64,000 nt of DNA from contig NZ_FNLC01000001.1 of the NCBI RefSeq assembly GCF_900104065.1, positions 868,001-932,000 of the forward strand, given 5' to 3'. Each line of letters opens with the position of its first letter. The first letter of the stretch is position 1. Below are positions 36,740 through 43,054 of the stretch, piece by piece. The notes under the pieces were generated by a model that searched no databases, was not told the origin of the DNA, and saw only the letters and a list, made by a program, of their open reading frames with translations. Source of the DNA: Natronobacterium texcoconense (GTDB lineage: Archaea; Halobacteriota; Halobacteria; Halobacteriales; Natrialbaceae). A program made the position numbers and the translations under genes.

Positions 36740-36809
36740 GCGTGACGGGATTTGAACCCGCGATCAGAAGGTTAGGAACCTCCTGCCCTCTCCGCTAGGC
36801 CACACGCCC
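36737..36809 (-). tRNA. tRNA-Arg (anticodon CCU)
   Basis: 73 bases folding as a full cloverleaf on the minus strand: acceptor GGGCGTG/CACGCCC, a D-arm starting GCCTAGCGG, anticodon stem GGAGG/CCTTC (one G-U) with loop TTCCTAA giving anticodon CCU, and T-arm GCGGG-TTCAAAT-CCCGT. Discriminator G; CCA is not encoded. No intron. It decodes AGG. Confidence 0.95.
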
Positions 36810-36822
36810 CGAGAAAAATCCG

Positions 36823-37116
36823 TTAGTTGGTTTCCGTTTCGGTTTCCTCTTCGTCGGTGGTGACCGGTTCGGTGTCGACGAAGTCCTCGTCGTCCTCGTC
36901 GAGTTCGTCGAACTCCCCGGTTTCACGCATTTCTTCGAGTTCCGTTTCGACCTTTTCACGCCCCTTCTGGAATTCGCCCATCGCTTCGCCGGTCGACCGT
37001 GCCAGCTTCGGGATCTTGTTGGCCCCGAACAGCAGGATGGCGATGAAAAGGATGATCAGTAGTTCCGGACCCCCGGGTACGCCGGGGATGAACAGCGGTG
37101 CGATTTCGACTACCAT
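36823..37116 (-). CDS. tatA: Sec-independent protein translocase subunit TatA
   Basis: 97 residues from MVVEIAPLFIPGVPGGPELL. One N-terminal membrane helix (ELLIILFIAILLFGANKIPKLA) with the hinge FGANKIPKLARSTGEAMGEFQKG and an amphipathic helix, then an acidic tail rich in Glu/Thr, as in halophilic TatA. It forms the translocation pore for folded proteins, the main export route in haloarchaea; three Tat-signal proteins occur in this window. An in-frame ATG nine codons upstream gives a nonconserved extension and is rejected. Confidence 0.93.
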   Translation of the reverse strand: MVVEIAPLFIPGVPGGPELLIILFIAILLFGANKIPKLARSTGEAMGEFQKGREKVETELEEMRETGEFDELDEDDEDFVDTEPVTTDEEETETETN

Positions 37117-37262
37117 CTCTATGCGTGGCTTACCCGCTGGCAATTATAACCTTTTTGGACCGCTCAGTTGAACAAGAGTCCACGATACTCCTTTCCGAGC
37201 GTGAATTGGGCCCTACCATCGGCCACACTGTTCTCTTCGAGACGATTTTTCCGGATTGATGT

Positions 37263-37344
37263 ATAGTAACAACCGCAACTATTTACACACTGATCGCACG
37301 ACAGCTGTGCGATCAGGTGTGGATTGACTTGCAGTGGCTACTAT
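37263..37344. repeat. 82-bp intergenic repeat with hairpin, copy B
   Basis: Second copy of the element at 11626-11707, same length. The stem is CTGATCGCAC/GTGCGATCAG, 10 perfect pairs, loop GACAGCT. It ends GGCTACTAT, mirroring the starting ATAGTAAC. It lies between tatA and the peroxiredoxin gene, whose ATG follows 80 bases later. No open reading frame. Confidence 0.8.
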
Positions 37345-37424
37345 AGCTATGCGGCAGTTCTTCCCAATAGCTGACTCATCCGTGAACGAAACTGTCTTTC
37401 CTTTCTGACCGAAACTAGCTGACG

Positions 37425-37904
37425 ATGGTAAACACAGGAGACGCTGCACCCGACTTCACTGCACCGCTCGCGAACGGCGACGTCGACTCTTTCACGCTCT
37501 CCGAGCGCCTCGAGGACGAAGCACCGATCGTCCTCGCGTTCTTCCCCGGCGCCTTCACGAGCGTCTGCACCGCGGAGATGTGTACGTTCCAGGACCGTCT
37601 GTCGGCCTTCGATGACGTCGACGCGACCGTCTACGGCGTCAGCCGCGACTCGCCGTTCACGCTCAACGAGTTCCGCGCACAGAACGAACTCGAGTTCGGT
37701 CTCATCAGCGACCTCAACCAGGAGATCGTCGACGACTACGACCTTGCGATGGACTTCGACGACCTGGGCGTCTACGGCGTCGCGAAGCGCTCGGTGTTCG
37801 TGATCGACGCCGACGGCGAAGTCGCGTACGCGTGGGTTAGCGACGATCCGGGCGTCGAACCCGAGTACGCCGAAGTCGAGGACGCTGCAGAGGACGCAGC
37901 CTGA
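37425..37904 (+). CDS. Peroxiredoxin (AhpC/TSA, Bcp-like)
   Basis: 159 residues, thioredoxin-fold peroxidase. The peroxidatic Cys is in FFPGAFTSVCTAEMCTF; the second Cys five residues later (C-T-A-E-M-C) may act as resolving residue in an atypical two-Cys arrangement. The pattern GDAAPDFTAPLANGD at the N-terminus and VYGVAKRSVFVIDADGEVAYAW near the C-terminus fit the family. It reduces peroxides in the cytoplasm. Single-gene unit. Confidence 0.92.
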   Translation: MVNTGDAAPDFTAPLANGDVDSFTLSERLEDEAPIVLAFFPGAFTSVCTAEMCTFQDRLSAFDDVDATVYGVSRDSPFTLNEFRAQNELEFGLISDLNQEIVDDYDLAMDFDDLGVYGVAKRSVFVIDADGEVAYAWVSDDPGVEPEYAEVEDAAEDAA

Positions 37905-37969
37905 GAACCGCCCGCTTCTCGTTTCCGTATCCCCGCAGAGTTTTTTTAGACAGCAACCGAGATTCGCCT

Positions 37970-38782
37970 ATGAGCGATTCTGCTGCCAACGACGATGCTC
38001 GACGTGTCTACTCTCCCGACGACGACCACGCGTTCCCCGACGAGAAGCTAAACCGCGTCCTCGAGTTCGTCGACGACGACGAAGAGATCCAGACGTACCT
38101 CGAGGCACAGAACGTCAACGCGGTCGACCGGATGCAGTACAACGATCACGGCACGAAACACATCGAGATCGTCCGCAACCGCGCGCTGTGTCTCTACGAC
38201 CTCCTGAAGGCGGGTGGCGTCGAGTTCCACGCCAGCCAGCAGGGACTGGCCGAGGAAGACGAGTCGGTGATCATCGCGCTCGCGGCGACCTTACACGACG
38301 TGGGCCACGTCGTCCACCGGGACGAACACGTCTACTACTCCATTCCGCTCGCAGCCGACATCCTCGATCGCGTCCTGCCCGAATTCTACGACGTCGCCGA
38401 GACGGTCCGGATGAAAGGCGAGGTGCTGCACGCGATCCTCTGTCATCACACGGCGGAGACGCCGCTGACGACGGAAGCGGGCGTCATCCGCGTCGCCGAT
38501 GCGCTGGACATGGAGAGCGGTCGCTCGCGCATCCCCTACGAACACGGTGGCCGCGGGATCAACACGCTCTCGAGCCAGGCAATCAAGCGTGTCTCCTTGC
38601 ACGAGGGCGAAACCCGGCCGGTGATGGTCGAGATCGCGATGACAAACGCCGCCGGCGTCTACCAGGTCGACAACCTGTTAAAAGCGAAACTCGAGGACTC
38701 GGGACTCGAGGACGAGATCCGGATCGTCGCGGTCAACACGAACGAGAACCACGAACAACTGGTCGAACGGATCGAACTCTAA
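37970..38782 (+). CDS. HD-domain phosphohydrolase
   Basis: 270 residues. HD-domain metal ligands are visible as His in NDHGTKHIEIV, the HD pair in AATLHDVGHVVHRDEH and His in AILCHHTAE, with Asp in RVADALDMESGRSR. The C-terminal 70 residues (VMVEIAMTNAAGVYQVDNLLKAKL) form a separate alpha/beta domain. The substrate (nucleotide, ppGpp-like or RNA ends) is not identifiable. An insertion sequence begins within about 20 bases of its stop codon. Confidence 0.85.
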   Translation: MSDSAANDDARRVYSPDDDHAFPDEKLNRVLEFVDDDEEIQTYLEAQNVNAVDRMQYNDHGTKHIEIVRNRALCLYDLLKAGGVEFHASQQGLAEEDESVIIALAATLHDVGHVVHRDEHVYYSIPLAADILDRVLPEFYDVAETVRMKGEVLHAILCHHTAETPLTTEAGVIRVADALDMESGRSRIPYEHGGRGINTLSSQAIKRVSLHEGETRPVMVEIAMTNAAGVYQVDNLLKAKLEDSGLEDEIRIVAVNTNENHEQLVERIEL

Positions 38783-38811
38783 ATGAAAAGCAGCGCGAGT
38801 TCCCCGCCCTT

Positions 38812-38855
38812 CCGAAAACCTGCGGTTTTCGGCTTTCGCAAATCTTCGATTTGCG
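38812..38855. repeat. Two-hairpin palindromic unit in the IS left end
   Basis: CCGAAAACC-TGC-GGTTTTCGG (38812-38832), then four bases, then CGCAAATC-TTC-GATTTGCG (38837-38855). Both stems are perfect with three-base loops. The unit sits inside the loop of the larger CCCCGCCC/GGGCGGGG hairpin of the IS left end. Confidence 0.75.
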
Positions 38856-38883
38856 TCAACACCGTGGGCGGGGGTGAAGCGTG

Positions 38884-39341
38884 TCACTCCGGCGCGTGTT
38901 CCGTCTCTTCGATATACCGTTCAACCACTTCTTCCGACACTGTTCCCGTCGTCCCAACGTAGTATCCGACCTTCCAGAATCCGCCGCCCCAGAAATACGA
39001 CTCCCGAATCTCGGGATACCGCTCCAGCAAATGCTTTCCAGAGTACGACTTGAATTGCCGAGCGATGTTCGCAGGGCTGTACTTCGGGTCTGTTTGCACG
39101 AACAGGTGAACGTGGTCGTCCGCAATCTCAACGCCAGAATCTCGTGACCGAAGTGATCAGCAGTCTCACCAATCAACTCTTGAACGTCGTCCTCCACTAC
39201 ATCGAGAACCGAGTGTCGATACTGAGCGGGATCGGAGATCCCGCGAGGTACGCAAAGCTTCGCTTTGCTTGACTTCGGACACCACACGAAGTGATACTTG
39301 CAGGAACTAACCGAATGTGCGTGACTCCGATACTCTTCCAT
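38884..39341 (-). pseudogene. tnpA: tnpA, Y1 (HUH) transposase, frameshifted
   Basis: The N-terminal frame starts MEEYRSHAHSVSSCKYHFVWCPK and runs to GHEILAL; the true continuation EIADDHVHLFVQTDP lies in another frame, restored if one G is added near 39129-39136. The HUH motif (HVH) therefore falls just after the break. The C-terminal frame (38884-39099) reads SPANIARQFKSYSGKHLLERYPE and GGGFWKVGYYVGTTG to a stop. A 17-codon in-frame insert interrupts WCPK and YRHSVL. Tyr nucleophile candidates are in the C-terminal frame. Non-functional unless recoded. Confidence 0.88.
39222..39272. repeat. 51-bp two-hairpin palindromic insert inside tnpA
   Basis: GCGGGATC-GGA-GATCCCGC (39226-39244), then seven bases, then GCAAAGC-TTC-GCTTTGC (39252-39268). 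The insert is exactly 17 codons and splits the usual CPK-YRH sequence of TnpA without changing frame. Stem-loop design and orientation match the unit at 38812-38855, and its second stem is similar. Confidence 0.75.
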
Positions 39342-39385
39342 CCCTAATCCCTGCATTTATGATGTGTTAGAACGATTGTCAAAAT

Positions 39386-40690
39386 ATGGGTGAAGAAGCC
39401 ACGAAGACGATTCAGACGCGCCTTCACATAGCGTCTGGTGAACGGTCGTGGCTTCACGACGCCCGCCTCGCATCACGCGAGATCTTCAACCAAACCATCC
39501 GCCTCACACAACAAGGGCACACGCGCACCGAGATACAGCAGGAAGTTGACCGCGACGACTTCTTGCGAAACAACAAGTGCGCGGTCGTCGGCAAAGCCCT
39601 CCAAACGTGGGACTCCTACCAGTCACTCCTTGACTGGTGGGAGAACCAAGACGATCCAGATGGAGGCAAGCCGACACCACCGAGTACGGACAAATCTGGT
39701 GCGTACCCGCTCGTGATGGCGCACACGGAAGGCTACCGCCTCACCGTGGACGAAGACACGAACCGGGTGGAGTTCCGCATCAGCCCGAAACCCTACAAGA
39801 AGGTGACGGGCCATCTACGCGGTGAGCCGGACGCGGTGGACGAACTTCGAGATGTCCTCACGTCGGAGGAGGTGGATGTGGGGCAAGCCGAACTCCTGTA
39901 CCGCGATGGCGTGTATTACCTACACGTCACGGTCACACGCGAGTTCGACGTGCCCGAACCCGACACCGCTGATACTGTGGTCGGCGTGGACATCAACGAG
40001 CGCAACGTCGCTCTCACCGCCCTCGACCGCGAGACAATGCGGACGAAGGGCACACTCGTCCTCGACTACGGACGGGTTAAGCAGGAGCGCCAACGCTACC
40101 ACACCATCACCACTCGCTGTCAGGATCACGGTAAGACGAGCATCCACCAGAAACTCGGTGACAAGGAAGAACGATTCACCGAATGGACACTCCATCGTCT
40201 CTCCCGTGCTGTCGTGGAGTTCGCAGAACAGTTCTCGAACCCGGTTATTGTGTTCGAGGATATGGAAGGTATCCGCGACGAAATCAAGTACGGGACGTAC
40301 ATGAACCGCCGACTGCACAAACTTCCGTTCCACAAGTTCGAGAAGTTCGTGTCGTACAAGGCAACATGGCGAGAGATTCCCACGGACACGGTTGATGCCT
40401 ATTACAACTCGAAGACGTGTTCGTGCTGTGGCGAGCGTGGGTATCGACAGGGACGGCGGTTCCGCTGTACGAATGATGGGTGTGACGTGGTGCAAGACCA
40501 CGCCGACCGGAATGCATCGGTGAACATCGCGTGGCGCGAGAAGGCGAAACTCGACGGTAACACGACGAATTACCGGACTCACAAAACCCAGCCGCAAGTG
40601 CGGTTGGTGCGTCTGTCCGGGTCGGGGCGTGTAAACCGCCCAACCTCATCCCGCTCGCTTACCGAGCAGGGAGTGCTAGCGTACGGCTGA
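39386..40690 (+). CDS. tnpB: RNA-guided endonuclease TnpB (IS605 OrfB family)
   Basis: 434 residues. The RuvC-like catalytic residues are present: Asp in VVGVDINERNVAL, Glu in VIVFEDMEGIRDE and Asp in HADRNASVNIAW. A zinc ribbon (CSCCGERG and CTNDGCDV) lies between the last two. TnpB cleaves DNA guided by an omega RNA made from the 3' end of the element, which helps IS605-type elements persist. The length is in the normal range and no frameshift is seen, so it may be active although its tnpA is broken. The guide scaffold would overlap the tnpB 3' end and right end. Confidence 0.93.
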   Translation: MGEEATKTIQTRLHIASGERSWLHDARLASREIFNQTIRLTQQGHTRTEIQQEVDRDDFLRNNKCAVVGKALQTWDSYQSLLDWWENQDDPDGGKPTPPSTDKSGAYPLVMAHTEGYRLTVDEDTNRVEFRISPKPYKKVTGHLRGEPDAVDELRDVLTSEEVDVGQAELLYRDGVYYLHVTVTREFDVPEPDTADTVVGVDINERNVALTALDRETMRTKGTLVLDYGRVKQERQRYHTITTRCQDHGKTSIHQKLGDKEERFTEWTLHRLSRAVVEFAEQFSNPVIVFEDMEGIRDEIKYGTYMNRRLHKLPFHKFEKFVSYKATWREIPTDTVDAYYNSKTCSCCGERGYRQGRRFRCTNDGCDVVQDHADRNASVNIAWREKAKLDGNTTNYRTHKTQPQVRLVRLSGSGRVNRPTSSRSLTEQGVLAYG

Positions 40691-40735
40691 GAGAATTACA
40701 AAAGCCTCGGGCCACCGCGCCCGAGGTTGTTTACC
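40600..40735 (+). ncRNA. Candidate omega RNA scaffold and right end of the IS
   Basis: The last 90 bases of tnpB and the following 45 bases contain several short hairpins and end in the CCTCGGGC/GCCCGAGG stem (40705-40726). In IS605-type elements this position gives rise to the TnpB guide RNA, with the guide read from flanking DNA. Boundaries are inferred from family knowledge; no direct sequence proof. Confidence 0.45.
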
Positions 40736-40738
40736 TGT

Positions 40739-40969
40739 TCAGGCGAGTTCGTACCGCCCGTCGCGTCGCTCGAGGTAACCCCGTTTTCTGAGCGTGCCGG
40801 TGATCGATAGCACGGTCCCTTTCGACAGTTCGAGGTCCGTACACAGTCTGTCGGCTGGACAGCTCCCGTGGGCTGCGAGGTAGTGATAGACGAGTTTCGC
40901 ACGCGGCGACTCGAGGTCGTCTGGTATCGATACGTTTCGTTTCGTCGGAGAGTCCGCGCTCTGTTGCAT
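40739..40969 (-). CDS. Small winged-helix regulator
   Basis: 76 residues. LVYHYLAAHGSCPADRLCTDLELSKGTVLSITGTLRKRGYLERRDGRYEL is a complete helix-turn-helix with wing of the MarR/TrmB-like type. Small stand-alone regulators of this kind are common in halophiles. The IS right end abuts its 3' end. AATAATAAAG upstream (near 40993) is a candidate promoter. The target is unknown, possibly the nearby xapX-type gene. Confidence 0.8.
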   Translation of the reverse strand: MQQSADSPTKRNVSIPDDLESPRAKLVYHYLAAHGSCPADRLCTDLELSKGTVLSITGTLRKRGYLERRDGRYELA

Positions 40970-41130
40970 ACGACACGTTCATAGGTTCGACAATAATAAA
41001 GTTGAGTGTCGACGATAGTCGAAATTCGTGGGAAGGAACCGGAACGCCGTCGAACGAACGACTCGAGACGGAACGCTGTAGTGGACGCCGAAATCGGAGA
41101 CTTTTCGTCCGTGCCGTCCCGTGGGTCGAT

Positions 41131-41325
41131 ATGAATTATGAACTCGTCTTGCTCGGACTCTTCACCGGTGCCGTGACCGGTGGGTTCTTCGCGCTGTTCG
41201 ACGTTCCGATCCCTGCACCCCCGGAACTGCCGGGGCTGATGGGTATCGTCGGCATCTATCTCGGCTACAAAATCGTCCAGGCGCTCGACCTGAGCGTCGA
41301 CCTGGCCGGAACGTTCGGCCTCTGA
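41131..41325 (+). CDS. XapX domain membrane protein
   Basis: 64 residues, two membrane helices joined by a short Pro-rich turn (ALFDVPIPAPPELPGLMGIVGIYLGYKIVQ). The PIPAPP-x-LPG-x-GI-x-G-x-x-LG pattern is that of the small XapX family. Function is not established. The start MNYELVLLGLF was chosen; the longer upstream frame is not hydrophobic and lacks family similarity. Confidence 0.8.
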   Translation: MNYELVLLGLFTGAVTGGFFALFDVPIPAPPELPGLMGIVGIYLGYKIVQALDLSVDLAGTFGL

Positions 41326-41356
41326 CGGAGAACGTCGATCGTCGAAGAGGGGTTCG

Positions 41357-42661
41357 TCAGGGCGCGACCTCGAGCGCCCCAGCACACTCCCGGGCGCGCT
41401 CTCGGATCGCGTCGGCGTCGGCCACGAGCACGTCGCCGTCGGCCATCAGGACCTCGCCGTCGACCATCGTGAACTGCACGTCGTCCCCGTGGGCCGCAAA
41501 GACCAGATGCGAGAGCACGTCGTGGATCGGCGTTGCGCGCGTGAGGTCCGTCTCGAGGCCGACGACGTCGGCTTTCCACCCCTCCCGGAGCTTTCCTACG
41601 CCGTCGAACCCTGCCGCTCGAGCGCCGTTTACCGTCGCCATCTCGAAGACGGTCCGGGCAGGCAGTGCCTGGGGCTCGAGTCGGTCGACCTTCTGGAGGA
41701 GACTCGCCTGTCGCATCTCGGTGAACGGATCGAGCGTGTTGTTACACGGCGGGCCGTCGTTGCCGAGCGCAACGTTGATTCCCCGATCCAGATAGTCGTG
41801 AATCGGTGCGACGCCGCTGGCGAGTTTCATGTTCGACGAGGGGCAGTAGGTGACGTTCGTCCCGGTTTCGGCGAGTAGTTCTCGCTCGCTCTCGTCGGTC
41901 CAGACGCAGTGGGCCAGCACGACGTCTTCGCCCGTCAGCCCGACCTCGTGGAGCCAGTGGACGTTTCGCCGGCCGGTTTCGTCCTCGACGGTGGCGACCT
42001 CGTCGCGGTTCTCGCTTGCGTGCGTGTGGATGCGGACGCCGTCGTACTCGTCGGCCAGCGCGCGGGTGCCGCGGAGACACTCCTCCGTACAACTGACGGC
42101 GAACCGCGGCGTCAGCGCGTACTGAATCCGGCCGTCGTCGACGCCGTGATACCGCTGGATGAGCCGCTCGCTCTCGCCGAGTGCGTCGTCGGTGTCCTCG
42201 AGGAGTCCGTCGGGAGCGTCCTTGTCCATCATCACTTTCCCGAGTCGACCGCGAATTCCCATGTCGCGGGCCGCTTCGAAGGCTTCGTCGGCGTGATGGA
42301 CTGACAGGTGATCGATACAGGTCGTCGTCCCGCTTTCGATCAACTCGAGGTAGCCCAGTTCGGCTGCGACACGCATCTCCTCGGCCGACAGCGAGGCCTC
42401 CATCGGGAGGACGTAGTCGAACAGCCACTCGAGTAATGCGGTGTCGTCGGCGATCCCGCGCCCGAGACTCTGGACCGAGTGGACGTGTGCGCCGACCGTT
42501 CCGGGTGCGAGCAGATCGTACTCGTCGCGCTCGTGGTCTGGATACCGATCGATACAGTCCGTTCGGTCCCCGACGGCGACGATGCGGTCGTCCTCGACGA
42601 CGACGGCACCGTCGTCGATTACGGTGTCGGCGTCGACGATTACTGTCCCCGACAGCAACAT
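41357..42661 (-). CDS. Amidohydrolase-family deaminase (5'-deoxyadenosine/SAH deaminase-like)
   Basis: 434 residues from MLLSGTVIVDADTVI. Metal-dependent TIM-barrel deaminase: metal ligands HVH in PGTVGAHVHS, His in RIHTHASENRDE, His in VVLAHCVW and Asp in NVALGNDGPPCNN. SNMKLASGVAPIHDYLDRG is characteristic of the S-adenosylhomocysteine/5'-deoxyadenosine/chlorohydrolase group. It probably deaminates a nucleoside or aminated heterocycle in the cytoplasm. The usual N-A-H-x-H motif reads GAHVH, a mild change. The upstream in-frame ATG at 42730 is disfavoured. Confidence 0.88.
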   Translation of the reverse strand: MLLSGTVIVDADTVIDDGAVVVEDDRIVAVGDRTDCIDRYPDHERDEYDLLAPGTVGAHVHSVQSLGRGIADDTALLEWLFDYVLPMEASLSAEEMRVAAELGYLELIESGTTTCIDHLSVHHADEAFEAARDMGIRGRLGKVMMDKDAPDGLLEDTDDALGESERLIQRYHGVDDGRIQYALTPRFAVSCTEECLRGTRALADEYDGVRIHTHASENRDEVATVEDETGRRNVHWLHEVGLTGEDVVLAHCVWTDESERELLAETGTNVTYCPSSNMKLASGVAPIHDYLDRGINVALGNDGPPCNNTLDPFTEMRQASLLQKVDRLEPQALPARTVFEMATVNGARAAGFDGVGKLREGWKADVVGLETDLTRATPIHDVLSHLVFAAHGDDVQFTMVDGEVLMADGDVLVADADAIRERARECAGALEVAP

Positions 42662-42748
42662 ACCGACCCACGATAGCCGTTCCCGGCCCTTATCTCTGTG
42701 GATTCCGCGGGTCGACTCCAGTTCACGCACCGGACCTGCCAGCTGGTC

Positions 42749-42955
42749 TCACCCGAACAGCCGCGAAAGCACGGATCGAACTGCCGTCGTCAGTCGAGGC
42801 ATAAACCAGGCAAACGAGAGGAGAGCGACCACCGTGAGGTAGCCGACACCGAGTGGCAGCACGAGTACCGGCAGCGAATCCCAGAAGATGTAGCCGGCCG
42901 CGACGAGAAGCGGCGCGAGAACGAGATTCGCGTGGACGAATCGCTCGAGGCTCAT
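42749..42955 (-). CDS. Small two-span membrane protein
   Basis: 68 residues: MSLERFVHANLVLAPLLVAAGYIFW, a second hydrophobic segment (VLVLPLGVGYLTVVALLSFAWF) and a basic tail (RLTTAVRSVLSRLFG). It lies about 90 bases upstream of the amidohydrolase on the same strand and may share its transcript. No family recognised. Confidence 0.6.
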   Translation of the reverse strand: MSLERFVHANLVLAPLLVAAGYIFWDSLPVLVLPLGVGYLTVVALLSFAWFMPRLTTAVRSVLSRLFG

Positions 42956-43054
42956 TGCTCGATAGTATCGACGACAAACGGATAGCCCTGCTGGTTTTCG
43001 ACGGAAGGTCGAAATCGCCTACGGGTCAGCGCGACCGAAAACCGAATAAAAACG

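Larger units (their letters stand above)
38799..40735. mobile_element. IS200/IS605-family insertion sequence with divergent tnpA (broken) and tnpB
   Basis: Divergent tnpA (minus) and tnpB (plus) are bounded by imperfect hairpins: a left-end stem CCCCGCCC/GGGCGGGG (38802-38809 and 38866-38873) and a right-end stem CCTCGGGC/GCCCGAGG (40705-40726). These elements lack terminal inverted repeats and move as single-stranded DNA. The exact ends cannot be fixed from one copy. TnpA is frameshifted, so transposition would need an enzyme in trans. Two palindromic units have inserted into it (see separate entries). Confidence 0.85.
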
